Below, piece by piece: positions 8,180 to 17,308 of a stretch of 50,730 nt of DNA. The notes under the pieces are model-generated. The model did no database searches. It saw only the letters and a list, made by a program, of their open reading frames with translations, and had not been told where the DNA came from. The stretch lies in the NCBI GenBank assembly GCA_900553035.1, contig USCC01000004.1, positions 1 through 50,730 of the forward strand, given 5' to 3'. The position numbers and the translations under genes were made by a program. The stretch comes from an uncultured Rhodospirillaceae bacterium. Its GTDB lineage: Bacteria; Pseudomonadota; Alphaproteobacteria; CAAGCB01; CAG-977. Within the stretch, counting starts at the first letter, position 1. Each line of letters opens with the position of its first letter.

Positions 8180-9916
8180 CTACCCCGCCGCTGCAGAAAT
8201 GTATTTGTTCACGTCAACCTCGTCAATCTGTTCAGGCTTCATGTACTGCTCGGCGTATTCCCTGTAAACGCCCGATTTCAGGAACAGTTCGAACAAATCC
8301 GGATCCAGATGGCCGCCTTTGGCCATTTTTGACATGATGTCCACCGTTTCGCTGAGCGTCTTGATTTTCTTATACGGCCGGTCGCTGGAAGTCAGAGCCT
8401 CGAAAACATCTGCCATGCCCATGATGCGGGCCGGGACGGACATCTGATCGCGCTTCAGGCCGTTCGGAAAACCCGTTCCGTCCATGTGTTCATGATGGCC
8501 GCCCGCGTATTCCGCCACCTGGCTGATACTGCCGGGGAAAGGAATGGCCTTCAGCATTTCAATCGTCATATCAATGTGGCTGTTAATCTTGCGGCTTTCC
8601 TCTTTTGTCAGAGTCCCGCGGGGAATCGTCAGGTTATAGACTTCACCGCGGTTGTAACCGCCGAAGACATGGTCGGGGCGATCCTCCAGCAACGGTTCGC
8701 GCGGATTGGAGGGCGGCGGCATATTCTCCCTGATCCGGTTGCGTTCGTCCCATGACAGGCCGAGCGTCTTGTCGAAATGGCGGTAATATGTTCTTTGCGC
8801 AATCCGGCGGATGCGTGCGATTTCATCCTCGCTCAGCGGAACGTCGCCGACATTGCTTTTGGCCAGAAGAGCGAAATCGTCCTCAAGGCTTTTGACCCGG
8901 GCTGAAAATTCCTTCAGCAGTTCTTCCTTCGGCGCGGTGCCGGCCAGCCGTTTTTTCAGATAATCGATATGTGCGTCGCGGCGCAGAATTTCAAAACGGG
9001 CGCGGATATCATGAATACGGTTGGAAATGGTTTCCAGCTTTGTCGCCTTGTCCAGCACATATTCCGGCGTCGTCACCTTGCCGCAGTCATGAAGCCACGA
9101 GGCCAGATGGAAAGCGTACCATTCGTCCTCGTTCATTTCAAAATCCCTGAACGGCCCGTCGGCATCCATCACGGCGGCCATGGCCAGCATGCGCGCAATG
9201 ACCGGGACGCGCTGACAGTGAGCGCCGGTATAGGGTGATTTATCGTCAATTGCGCGGGCGATGACCTCCAGAAACGCCTCAAGGACGTTCCGCTGAGATT
9301 CGACCAGAAGCTGATTATCAATGGCAACAGCCGCGTGCGATCCCAGAGCCTCGATCACCTTCTGCGCCGGTTTTGAAAACGGGATCGTTTCCCCGATACT
9401 TGTCCGTGCGTTGATCAGCTGAAGTACGGCAACGACTTCGCCCGACCGTGTTTTCAGGGGAAGGGTCAGGAACGATTTCGACCGGTAACCGGTCTTCCGG
9501 TCGAATTTCTGTGTTCCGGAAAAATCGAACTGATCCGTGTCGTAGGCATCGGGAATATTGACGATTTCCCCCGTCAGCGCCGCGTACGTTGATACGTTTG
9601 AAAAATTCGGTTCGTTCGTTTCGGGATCATACAGGTGCAGCGGCGGGAACGGCACGTCCTTCTTATCGGAGGTGCCCCCCATTTTAATACCCAGCTTGTC
9701 ATTGTGCAGAATCGAAAAGATCAGCTGCTTTTCGCGCTTATCCAGAAAGTAAAGCGTACCGCCTTCGGCATTGCAGAGCTCCTTGGCAGCGGACAGGATG
9801 TTTTCCAGAAGGACGTCCATATCCTGTTCGGCGGACAGCGAAATACCTATTTCGAAAAGCCTTTGCATTTCCGAAGCGGACAGAGAGACCATTTCATTAT
9901 CGCCGACCGTTTCCAT
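8180..9916 (-). CDS. GAF - HD-GYP domain protein, likely cyclic-di-GMP phosphodiesterase
   Basis: 578 residues. An N-terminal GAF sensor (about 12-190) is followed by an HD-GYP phosphodiesterase domain (about 215-560) that in this family hydrolyses cyclic di-GMP. The HD pair is H276-D277 (LHDCGK) and the second signature is HHEHMDGTGFP with H474, H475, D479 and G480; it reads GFP instead of GYP. Between the HD pair and the second signature is an insert of over 100 mostly charged, helical-looking residues, so the domain is longer than the usual ~180 residues. There is no membrane segment, so the protein should be cytoplasmic and sense its signal through GAF. It is the first gene of an operon with rsmE; a link to flagellar control is plausible but only inferred. 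Confidence 0.85.
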   Translation of the reverse strand: METVGDNEMVSLSASEMQRLFEIGISLSAEQDMDVLLENILSAAKELCNAEGGTLYFLDKREKQLIFSILHNDKLGIKMGGTSDKKDVPFPPLHLYDPETNEPNFSNVSTYAALTGEIVNIPDAYDTDQFDFSGTQKFDRKTGYRSKSFLTLPLKTRSGEVVAVLQLINARTSIGETIPFSKPAQKVIEALGSHAAVAIDNQLLVESQRNVLEAFLEVIARAIDDKSPYTGAHCQRVPVIARMLAMAAVMDADGPFRDFEMNEDEWYAFHLASWLHDCGKVTTPEYVLDKATKLETISNRIHDIRARFEILRRDAHIDYLKKRLAGTAPKEELLKEFSARVKSLEDDFALLAKSNVGDVPLSEDEIARIRRIAQRTYYRHFDKTLGLSWDERNRIRENMPPPSNPREPLLEDRPDHVFGGYNRGEVYNLTIPRGTLTKEESRKINSHIDMTIEMLKAIPFPGSISQVAEYAGGHHEHMDGTGFPNGLKRDQMSVPARIMGMADVFEALTSSDRPYKKIKTLSETVDIMSKMAKGGHLDPDLFELFLKSGVYREYAEQYMKPEQIDEVDVNKYISAAAG

Positions 9917-10094
9917 TTTTCCACCGTTTTGAAAGCCTTTGAAAGTATTATCTCATTTTACGGTTTTGGAGTCAAAACCATTAAGGTTGCGGATTTATGA
10001 CAATCGGGATGTCCGCATCCGCGCGGTACCGGCGCTCAGGAACAGAGCCGACCGTACTTTCCCTTCCGCAGCGCTTTAATACAAAAAAAATTAA

Positions 10095-10123
10095 GGGACA
10101 TAGACCGGTTAAGCGTGTAAAAT
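10095..10123 (+). promoter_or_regulatory. Candidate promoter of the membrane-protein / pmbA / marR operon
   Basis: GGGACA at 10095-10100 and TAAAAT at 10118-10123 with a 17-bp spacer precede the ATG at 10156. The -35 box matches four of six consensus bases, so this is tentative. Confidence 0.3.
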
Positions 10124-10155
10124 GAAACCGACATTTACCACAGGGAAGAACAAAA

Positions 10156-10944
10156 ATGGCTTTTTTTTCTCAGAAAAACGCAGCGGCGCCCAAAAATGAA
10201 AGCCGCCGCACCGCCAATGAGGACGAAGGGGAAAAAAATGAAACAGCGGCAGGGTACGGCACAAACCTGATTGCTGCCGGGGCTCTGGTTTACATTGTCT
10301 GCTTCACATGTCTCCTGACCTTTTCGTACCAGGCGGGAAAATTCATTGAATACCGTATTCCCCTTTTCCTGATGCAGACACAGGTGTCCGCCCTTCTGAT
10401 CAATTCGTCTGTGCTGACGCTGGCCGTGCTGTCGGCGTTTGTCCTCCAGCTTTCGCTCGGCATAGCGCACGCCGTCACGCCTCTGGGACGAAGCCGGCGC
10501 ATCAGCTACTTCTTTTCGGTGCTGGCGACTCTGGCTGTCGGTATTTATCTGGGGACGCTGTTCATTCACACCCTGCGCGGCGGACGTTTCTTCTTTGAAT
10601 CCATTTACATCCTCATCCTTTACATCGCCGTTTTCATCCCTCATTTCCGGGCGGGGAAAAGCCCCCTGGCACACAGCTTTGTTTCAGCGGGTTTCATTGT
10701 CATCCTGATTGTCACGGCGTTTTACGGCGGTATTGCTTCGGCAAAGATTGAAGACAAACTGACGACATCCGTCGGCGGTGAAACATACGCCCTGGCCGCG
10801 GCACAGTCGGATAAAATCATTCTTTCCAGCTATGACACGCGGCGGAACCGTTTCTCCGGACGGCTGATGATTTTAACGCCGGAAGAAAACGCCCGACTGA
10901 CATTCATTCATATTCCTTCAGCAACGGGAAGACTGCAGCAATGA
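10156..10944 (+). CDS. Unknown integral membrane protein
   Basis: 262 residues, not recognised. After a polar N-terminus rich in Glu/Asn/Lys (1-36) there are about five hydrophobic segments (roughly 37-58, 75-102, 115-137, 146-163 and 173-196), then a soluble C-terminal tail of about 65 residues beginning with ASAKIED. The start is supported by GGGAAG upstream of the ATG. The stop overlaps the pmbA start by ATGA, so expression is coupled to pmbA and marR. Nothing in the sequence identifies a substrate or partner. Confidence 0.7.
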   Translation: MAFFSQKNAAAPKNESRRTANEDEGEKNETAAGYGTNLIAAGALVYIVCFTCLLTFSYQAGKFIEYRIPLFLMQTQVSALLINSSVLTLAVLSAFVLQLSLGIAHAVTPLGRSRRISYFFSVLATLAVGIYLGTLFIHTLRGGRFFFESIYILILYIAVFIPHFRAGKSPLAHSFVSAGFIVILIVTAFYGGIASAKIEDKLTTSVGGETYALAAAQSDKIILSSYDTRRNRFSGRLMILTPEENARLTFIHIPSATGRLQQ

Positions 10945-12287
10945 CCGAACGAAAAAAATTAAGCGACGCCGTCACCTTTCTGATTGAACGGGCACACCGT
11001 CACGGAGCGGAAAGTGCCGAATCCTTCGGCGTTGACAGCCTGTCAATGTCGGCGGAATGCCGTCTTCAGAAAACGGAATCACTGGAATATGCCCAGACTT
11101 CCGGCGTTGACCTGCGTGTTTTCGTCGGGCGGCGGCAGGCGGTTGTTTCTTCGTCCATCCTGGATGAAAAGACACTGGACGAGCTGGCGGAACGCGCCGT
11201 GGAAATGGCTCGAGCCGTTCCCGAAGATCCTTACTGCGGGCTGGCTGACCCGGCGTTGTTGGCAACGGAATTCCCGGACGCGGATCTATGCGATCCGTAT
11301 GTCCCGACCCCGGAAAAGCTTCTGGAAACGGCCATGATTGCCGAAGAAGCCGCCCTGAGCGTCCCCGGCGTCACGAACTCCAGCGGTGCGGGGGCGTCGT
11401 ATGACGGTTCGGAAATCATCATGGCATCCACATCCGGTTTTTTCCGCAGTTACCGCCGTTCGGGTTCGTCTTTCAGCGTATCGGTCGTTGCGGAGGACAA
11501 AAACGGCCTGAAGGAAACGGATTACGACTTTTCCAGCGCTGTTTATTTTTCCGACCTTGAACCGACAGAGGCCATTGGAAAACGCGCCGGGGAACGGACT
11601 GTCCGACGTCTGGGCGCCCGCAAGATCGATTCCGGCCGCATGAGCATTCTTCTGGAACCCCGGCTGGCGAAAGGTCTTGTCGGAACATTCGCGTCGGCCA
11701 TTAACGGCGCGGCCGTGGCACGAGGGACTTCGTTCCTGAAGGATTCGTTGGAGGCTCCGGTTTTTGCGGACAACGTTTCCATTCTGGAAGACCCGCACCG
11801 CCGGCGCGGCCCCGCCTCGCGCCCGTGTGATGCTGAAGGCCTGCCAACCCGGGAGAGAGCTCTGGTAGACAGAGGCATTCTGACGACATGGCTACTGGAT
11901 CTCCGTTCGGCACGGCAACTGGCCCTGGAACCGACGGGGCACGCCGCGCGCGGGCTGGGCGGTATCCCGCATCCGTCCGCATCAAACCTGACTCTGGCGG
12001 GGGGAACCCTGACCCCGGAAGAACTGATGGCCGATATTACGCACGGCCTTTACCTGACGAACCTGTTCGGTCAGGGAATCAACATGATCACCGGCGACTA
12101 CAGCCGCGGAGCATCGGGTTTTTTAATTGAAAACGGAAAAATCACCCTTCCCGTCCATGAAATAACGGTTGCGGGAAACCTGAAAGACATGTTCCGCCGT
12201 CTGGTACCGGCGAACGATATCGAACTGCGGAGCGCCGTCCGGGCTCCCACGGTTCGTCTGGACGACATCTCGGTTGCGGGGAAATGA
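10941..12287 (+). CDS. pmbA: PmbA/TldE-type metallopeptidase partner protein
   Basis: 448 residues of the TldD/PmbA family, the two of which form a heterodimeric zinc protease that degrades unfolded peptides and, in enterobacteria, matures microcin B17 and removes the CcdA antitoxin. This copy is the TldE/PmbA type: it has family landmarks such as ASTSGFFRSY, GLPTRERALV, HPSASNLTL and GASGFLIENG but not the HExxxH metal site of TldD. Length is normal. It overlaps its upstream membrane-protein gene and the downstream marR by ATGA on both sides. No tldD lies in this window, so its partner must be encoded elsewhere. Confidence 0.88.
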   Translation: MTERKKLSDAVTFLIERAHRHGAESAESFGVDSLSMSAECRLQKTESLEYAQTSGVDLRVFVGRRQAVVSSSILDEKTLDELAERAVEMARAVPEDPYCGLADPALLATEFPDADLCDPYVPTPEKLLETAMIAEEAALSVPGVTNSSGAGASYDGSEIIMASTSGFFRSYRRSGSSFSVSVVAEDKNGLKETDYDFSSAVYFSDLEPTEAIGKRAGERTVRRLGARKIDSGRMSILLEPRLAKGLVGTFASAINGAAVARGTSFLKDSLEAPVFADNVSILEDPHRRRGPASRPCDAEGLPTRERALVDRGILTTWLLDLRSARQLALEPTGHAARGLGGIPHPSASNLTLAGGTLTPEELMADITHGLYLTNLFGQGINMITGDYSRGASGFLIENGKITLPVHEITVAGNLKDMFRRLVPANDIELRSAVRAPTVRLDDISVAGK

Positions 12288-12661
12288 CAATGGCTCTGAA
12301 TGCATTTGAAGGACTGGAACTCTGGCGCCGGGCAATGGCTGAAATCGTCCGGAAGAATGACAGTGCCTCTGATCTGTCGGCTCGGCAGACCGCGGTTCTG
12401 TTGCATGTCTACCTGACGCCGCCGCCGCATACGATCCGCGCTCTGGCCACCGGGTTGAACATCTCCAAACCGGCCGTATCCCGCGCTGTGGATCGGCTGA
12501 GCATACTGGGCTTCCTCAAGCGTCAGACCGACGAGGTCGACCGCCGGAGCGTCAACCTCTCGCGGACTATTGAAGGCGCTATGTACGTCAGCGGGCTGGG
12601 AGACATCATTGCCAGAGAATCCCGCGCCATAAGAAACCCGCTGGAAGAAAACGACGCCTGA
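12284..12661 (+). CDS. MarR-type winged-helix regulator
   Basis: 125 residues with a winged helix-turn-helix of MarR type: TIRALATGLNISKPAVSRAV (about 47-66) is the DNA-reading helix pair and LGFLKRQTDEVDRRS is the wing, ending in the DRR motif. It is shorter than usual MarR proteins (about 140-150), mainly in the dimerisation helices. ATG at 12284 overlaps the pmbA stop; a second in-frame ATG lies at 12290. Being last in the operon, it may regulate that operon, but no palindromic operator is obvious upstream of 10156. Confidence 0.75.
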   Translation: MTMALNAFEGLELWRRAMAEIVRKNDSASDLSARQTAVLLHVYLTPPPHTIRALATGLNISKPAVSRAVDRLSILGFLKRQTDEVDRRSVNLSRTIEGAMYVSGLGDIIARESRAIRNPLEENDA

Positions 12662-12969
12662 AAAAAGTATCGCACGTGCTTCCTTTCCGCGGCGACGTTC
12701 CATCAAGCCGGCTTCCATCTTGGCAGGAACAGCCGGGCGGCGCTCTCTGCAAAGCCTCTTTTTAAAAATGAAACGCTTCCGACCGCAGTGGAAAAAGAGT
12801 TCTGTATGGAATACCGTATTCTTCCTCTGCCGGATCCGTTTCCGGCTCAGGGTTCGGCCGCAACACAAGCGCCGTTTCGGACTCTGTTCGTCATTCTGCC
12901 CCCCGCACCCGCCCGGAGATAAAAAAAACGGGCGGTATTTTCATCCGCCCGTTTCAAATTCCGAAATTG
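12662..12969. other. Intergenic region after marR with an open continuation of its frame
   Basis: About 300 bases without a supported gene. The marR frame stays open for 86 further codons directly after its TGA (12662-12919, next stop TAA at 12920), giving a product with an interior Met (MEYRILPLPDPFP). There is no ribosome binding site or good start. It may be a chance frame or the trace of a longer ancestral protein. The right end holds the terminator of the converging dehydrogenase gene. Confidence 0.35.
12921..12954 (-). terminator. Terminator of the D-2-hydroxyacid dehydrogenase gene
   Basis: A perfect 10-bp stem, AAACGGGCGG (12926-12935) with CCGCCCGTTT (12945-12954), and a 9-nt loop. 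On the minus strand it is followed by a run of eight T. It sits just behind the dehydrogenase stop at 12970 and may also stop transcription arriving from marR. Confidence 0.88.
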
Positions 12970-13998
12970 TTACTTTATTACAGAATTGATTGTTTTCCCG
13001 GCCAGGAACGAATCAATGTTGTCATTCGTCGTTTTTAAAATCCGGTGCACGGCGTCAATCGAATTGAATGCGACATGCGGCGTGACCACGACGTTGCGCA
13101 ACTGAAGCAGGCGGTGGTTGATCAGCGAACGCAGCAGAGAATCCGCGCCCTGAGACTTGGCAGAACGCAGGTACATATCATCATGAATAACCGCTGTTTC
13201 GTATTCCAAAACATCCAGCCCCGCGCCACCGACCTTTCCGCTGGCCAGCGCACGGTACAGAGCTTCCGTGTCAATCAGTTCGCCGCGCGCCGTATTGACG
13301 ATAACGACGCCGTCCTTCATCTTTTTAAAGGCTTCTCTGTCCAGCAGATGGTAGTTTTCCTTCGTCAGAGGGCAATGCAGGGAAATGATGTCGGAGCGTT
13401 CCAACAGTTCATCGACCGGAACGTATTCAAATCCCATTTCCCGAGCCGCCTGTTCGTTCGGATACGGATCACTGGCCAGGACTTTCATATCAAACCCTTT
13501 GGCGATCCGGATTGCGTAACGTCCGATGGCGCCGGTGCCGATAATGCCGATTGTCCGCTCTTTCAGGTCAAAGCCGAGATAGCTGTCCATCTCGACGCTG
13601 CCGTCCTGCATGTCGCGGAAGGAATCGCAGATTTTGCGCGTCACGGCGATCAGCAGGCCGAATGCATATTCCGCCACCGTCGAATCGCCGTACCCCGGGA
13701 CGTTGACGACCTGTATTCCATGTGAACGGCAGTAATCCAGATTAACATTGTTGTAGCCGGTCGAACGCACCGCGACCAGTTTCAATCCGGGGAACTGAGA
13801 GAGTACTTTGTCGCTGACATCAATGGAGGAAACAAAAACGGAAATGATTTCAGCATCACGGATCGCCGCCAGATCCGCCTCGTCCAGTGCGTCCGGACTT
13901 TTATCAAGAAAAATCTGCTCGGCTTCCGCATTCAGGGGGTGGGATTCGTAATATTTCCGCGTGATTTCATCAACGTTAAAATAAACGACTTTTGTCAT
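12970..13998 (-). CDS. D-lactate dehydrogenase-like D-2-hydroxyacid dehydrogenase
   Basis: 342 residues of the NAD-dependent D-isomer 2-hydroxyacid dehydrogenase family, probably reducing pyruvate to D-lactate. Visible are the Rossmann loop GIIGTGAIGRYA (about 148-159), NTARGELID with the substrate-binding arginine, GLDVLEYE with the catalytic glutamate region, and VVTPHVAF with the active-site histidine. The start at 13998 is chosen because AAAGGA lies eight bases upstream; the open frame reaches 14040 but the extra residues are not family-like. It is flanked by its own terminator. Fermentative D-lactate formation would suit an organism of oxygen-poor habitats; other 2-oxo acids as substrate cannot be excluded. 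Confidence 0.87.
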   Translation of the reverse strand: MTKVVYFNVDEITRKYYESHPLNAEAEQIFLDKSPDALDEADLAAIRDAEIISVFVSSIDVSDKVLSQFPGLKLVAVRSTGYNNVNLDYCRSHGIQVVNVPGYGDSTVAEYAFGLLIAVTRKICDSFRDMQDGSVEMDSYLGFDLKERTIGIIGTGAIGRYAIRIAKGFDMKVLASDPYPNEQAAREMGFEYVPVDELLERSDIISLHCPLTKENYHLLDREAFKKMKDGVVIVNTARGELIDTEALYRALASGKVGGAGLDVLEYETAVIHDDMYLRSAKSQGADSLLRSLINHRLLQLRNVVVTPHVAFNSIDAVHRILKTTNDNIDSFLAGKTINSVIK

Positions 13999-14075
13999 GA
14001 ATCGATTCCTTTCTGCTGTACGCTGTCGAGTATAACACAAAAAAGCGTATGATCCATATCACGATTCGGATAGTT

Positions 14076-14357
14076 TCAGCCCGGCCTGTTTTCCTGTTCT
14101 TCCAGCCGACGATCCCAACGCCGCAGAACGCCTGAACGCCCCAAGCCGTGGAAACAGGCCGATACAATCAGGAGATATCCCGCCGTCATGTGAATCGTCT
14201 TTAAAATGCTCCGGACATCCGCAGAAACATACGGCTTCAGGAAAGACCGCAGTTCAATCGCGATAAAGGCGACAGCCAGACAGCCGACAACCATGGCGCT
14301 CCAGAACCGGAAATGAGAGGAAATTCTTATCAGGAAAGCGACGAACCGGCGTTTCAT
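14076..14357 (-). CDS. Small two-helix membrane protein, DUF4405-like
   Basis: 93 residues with two hydrophobic helices (about 18-38 and 55-72). Histidines in IHMTAGYLL and CFHGLG sit at the ends of the second helix, which is reminiscent of small haem-binding membrane proteins of the DUF4405 / cytochrome b561-like type, but the match is weak. The ATG shares one base with the alaA stop (TGATG), so it is translated with alaA. Function unknown. Confidence 0.6.
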   Translation of the reverse strand: MKRRFVAFLIRISSHFRFWSAMVVGCLAVAFIAIELRSFLKPYVSADVRSILKTIHMTAGYLLIVSACFHGLGRSGVLRRWDRRLEEQENRPG

Positions 14358-15580
14358 CAGGCGCTCTCCTGCCGATACGACGCCAGGAAATCCTTCAGCC
14401 GACGCATCGCCTTTTCCAGATCATCCTCGCGCGGCAGAAAAACCACGCGGAAATGGTCGGGATGCTCCCAGTTGAAACCACGGCCGTGAACCAGCAGAAT
14501 CCGCTTGTCCATCAGCAGGTCAAGAATGAATTTCTGGTCGTCGAAAATATTGAATTTCACCGTATCGATTTTGGGGAACATATACAGCGATCCCATGGCC
14601 TTGACACAGGAAATCCCCGGGATATCCGTCAGAAGCCGGTGACACAGGTTCCTCTGTTCATACAGGCGGCCGCCCGGCGCGACCAGATCCCTGATGCTCT
14701 GATATCCGCCCAGAGCCGTCTGAACGGCATACTGGCCGGGCACGTTGCTGCACAGACGCATGTTGGCCAGCATGTCCAGGCCGTCGATGTAGTCTTCGGC
14801 GATTTTCCGGTTGCCGCTCAGAACCATCCAGGCGGCGCGGAATCCGGCGGCGCGATAGTTCTTTGACACACCGTTGTACGTCACACAGAAAACGTTTGCC
14901 CCCAACGACGCCGGCGAAATATGCACCGCCCCGTCATACAGGATTTTGTCATAGATTTCGTCACAGAACAGAGCCAGCTGATGTTTTTCAGCCAGTTCGA
15001 CGATTTTTTCAACGATTTCCCGGGGATAAACGGCGCCGGTCGGGTTGTTCGGATTGATGACGACGATGCCTTTGGTCCGGGGGGTGATTTTGGCTTCCAT
15101 ATCAGCCAGATCGGGCATCCAGCCGGATTCCTCGTCACACAGGTAATGCACCGGGCGCCCGCCGGCCAGCCGGATGGCCGCCGTCCACAGCGGATAATCC
15201 GGTGAGGGCACCAGAATTTCATCTCCGTCGTCCAGAAAGGCTTCCATGCTCAGAAGAATCAGATCGCTGACCCCGTTGCCCAGATAGATATCGTTGATCT
15301 GCACTCCGTCAATTTTCTTTTCCTGGCAGTAATGCATGACAGCCTTGCGAGCCGGAAAAATGCCTTTTGAATCGGAATACCCGTCCGCAAACGGCATGTT
15401 CAGAATCATATCCTTGACGATTTCCTCGGGCGCGGAAAAACCAAAAGCCGCCGGGTTGCCGATATTCAGCTTCAGGATTTTGTACCCGGCCTCTTCCAGC
15501 TGATTGGCCGCCTTCAGCACGGGGCCGCGGATTTCATAACAGACGCCGTTCAGACGCGGCGATTTGTGAAACTCTCTCAT
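14357..15580 (-). CDS. alaA: Glutamate-pyruvate aminotransferase AlaA
   Basis: 407-residue fold-type I PLP enzyme that makes alanine from pyruvate and glutamate. It follows E. coli AlaA closely over its length from memory: VCYEIRGPVLK near the start, LKLNIGNPAAFGF, YLGNGVS, PSPDYPLWTAA, INPNNPTGAVY, DEIYDKILYDGA, and the PLP lysine K240 in YNGVSKNYR. The start is set at 15580, with AGAGG eight bases upstream; a GTG at 15589 would add only three residues. The sulfatase-like gene on the same strand ends 63 bp upstream and a small membrane protein is coupled downstream. Confidence 0.93.
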   Translation of the reverse strand: MREFHKSPRLNGVCYEIRGPVLKAANQLEEAGYKILKLNIGNPAAFGFSAPEEIVKDMILNMPFADGYSDSKGIFPARKAVMHYCQEKKIDGVQINDIYLGNGVSDLILLSMEAFLDDGDEILVPSPDYPLWTAAIRLAGGRPVHYLCDEESGWMPDLADMEAKITPRTKGIVVINPNNPTGAVYPREIVEKIVELAEKHQLALFCDEIYDKILYDGAVHISPASLGANVFCVTYNGVSKNYRAAGFRAAWMVLSGNRKIAEDYIDGLDMLANMRLCSNVPGQYAVQTALGGYQSIRDLVAPGGRLYEQRNLCHRLLTDIPGISCVKAMGSLYMFPKIDTVKFNIFDDQKFILDLLMDKRILLVHGRGFNWEHPDHFRVVFLPREDDLEKAMRRLKDFLASYRQESA

Positions 15581-15643
15581 TAAAAACACCTCTTCTGCGA
15601 AGGTTATCAGGATAAGACTTTCCCCGGATGAATGAAAGGAGTT

Positions 15644-17308
15644 TTATTCGGCGTGCTCCAGATACTTCCGGTAAACAACGTAATCCGACAGGGTCATCGA
15701 CGGCAGGAATTCCAGCTGTCCCTCCCCGTTCCATGCGCCTTTCAGGATCTGGTAGTCGGTGAAAATATTGTTGCCGTGAACGAATATCTCGCCTTCTCTT
15801 TCGTTCGGATTGACAACGCGGTATCCCAGCGCGGCGGCCAGAGCCTTGCCGATGGCGTAATGAGAAACCGCCGGATACCGGTCAAGCCCCGCGGACAGTT
15901 CCGGATCCGGAACCGTTTCATACATAATAAAAGGAACGGACGCCGTTTCGCGATTCAGGATATTGTGCCCGTAAACACCGTGCAGTCCCAGAAGCTGACC
16001 GTGATCAGAGGTCATCATGAACAGGGCATTCTTCCGATCCTTGGCCAGAAATTCCTGAAAAATCCGGTACAGGACGTCGTCGGTGTAAAGGACGGCGTTG
16101 TCATAGGTATTGACCAGACGGCGTTCGCGTGTCGGCGCATCCGCCGGGTAAACGTCAAACTCGTTTCCCCGGTGGGCATAATTTCCCTCATAAGGGCTGT
16201 GCGGCGAACGGAAATGCAGGACGACAAAATGCCGTCCCTGCGAGACGTCCAGATTTTTAAAGACCTCAAGCAGGTGGTCTTCGCGATACTTTCCGAAATC
16301 ATACACTTCGCTTTCGTATGTGCGGACATCATCAATGTAGGGCACGCCGATATGTGCGGTGTTTTTTCCGTCCTGCACCGAAATCCAGTGCGTCCGGTAG
16401 CCGGCTTCACGAGCCAGCCGGAACAGGTTCGCGCGTTCGCCATACAGGACGTCCAGGTTTCCGGGTTCGCGCATCAGGTTGAAAAACAAAGGAAGCGCCG
16501 AATGGGTCGAAACCGCACCGGACAGGGCTTCCTTATGGAAAAAACCGGGCGTTCCCTTCAGCGAATCCAGACGGGGCGTTGTCGGGCGGTCATAACCGAA
16601 CAGGCTCATATGGGCGGGCGTCAGGCTTTCGCCCATGACAAAAACGATCAGATCCGGCTTCGCCTCACCTGTTTTTTCGACCTTTACCGCCTTATACGTT
16701 CCCTCGGGAATGACCGGACCGTCCGGCAGTTCCCGTCCTTTCACAAGGAAAAATGAAAACGTGTTCAATGAATTGTGAATCGAATAGCGCGTATCGCCCG
16801 GAAGAAACGCTTTCAGGCTTTTATGACAGGCTCGCCACGGCTTTACGGACAGCGCCCCCGCAACGACAAGAATCGCCAGAACAGAAAATCCCAGCTCCCT
16901 GCGGTATCTGAAGAAAAAATAGAAAAGAGCTCCAAACCCTGAAAGCAGCATGGGCGTCACGAACCAGACGTCCTGCCACGCAGCCGCCCCCGAAGACAGG
17001 ACGTCGGAGAACTCGACCCCGATTTTGCGGATATCAACCGGATTCAAAGGGCGGCCGAAATAAGCCAGGTGGTTGGCCTGAATGTACTGGGCGGCGAACA
17101 GGACCGCTGTGACCACGGAAAAGACAAACCGGCCGCACAGCGACAGGAAAAAGCCGAACAGAAGCAGCGCCAGCACGAAAAACGGATCAAAGCTGACTTC
17201 AAAATAGGGAAACAGGATTTCGAAAACATAGTCCGGCAAAAGTGCCGCTGCCGTAAAAAAGCATGCAAAAAGGCCATTATAGCGGAAGCGGCGCAGTATT
17301 TTTTTCAT
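15644..17308 (-). CDS. Membrane sulfatase-fold phosphoethanolamine transferase-like protein (EptA/CptA type)
   Basis: 554 residues: four or five membrane helices in about 1-155, then a periplasmic alkaline-phosphatase/sulfatase fold. Motifs are VFVMGESLTPAHMSLFGYDR at the nucleophile loop (about 223-242), HFRSPHSPY, and TSDHGQLLG with the metal-binding D and H, then GHN. The nucleophile position is Ser (GES) as in CptA-type proteins rather than the Thr of EptA. Such enzymes move phosphoethanolamine from phosphatidylethanolamine onto lipid A or core sugars and can reduce binding of cationic peptides. The exact acceptor cannot be told. It is transcribed toward alaA. Confidence 0.8.
   Translation of the reverse strand: MKKILRRFRYNGLFACFFTAAALLPDYVFEILFPYFEVSFDPFFVLALLLFGFFLSLCGRFVFSVVTAVLFAAQYIQANHLAYFGRPLNPVDIRKIGVEFSDVLSSGAAAWQDVWFVTPMLLSGFGALFYFFFRYRRELGFSVLAILVVAGALSVKPWRACHKSLKAFLPGDTRYSIHNSLNTFSFFLVKGRELPDGPVIPEGTYKAVKVEKTGEAKPDLIVFVMGESLTPAHMSLFGYDRPTTPRLDSLKGTPGFFHKEALSGAVSTHSALPLFFNLMREPGNLDVLYGERANLFRLAREAGYRTHWISVQDGKNTAHIGVPYIDDVRTYESEVYDFGKYREDHLLEVFKNLDVSQGRHFVVLHFRSPHSPYEGNYAHRGNEFDVYPADAPTRERRLVNTYDNAVLYTDDVLYRIFQEFLAKDRKNALFMMTSDHGQLLGLHGVYGHNILNRETASVPFIMYETVPDPELSAGLDRYPAVSHYAIGKALAAALGYRVVNPNEREGEIFVHGNNIFTDYQILKGAWNGEGQLEFLPSMTLSDYVVYRKYLEHAE

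Noticed and set aside
10667..10681. TGGCAC-like sigma-54 site
   Set aside because: The -12 part has TG where GC is required and the site is inside a coding region.
12720..12989. 89-codon plus-strand frame after marR
   Set aside because: It is Arg/Pro/Phe-rich with no ribosome binding site and runs through the dehydrogenase terminator.
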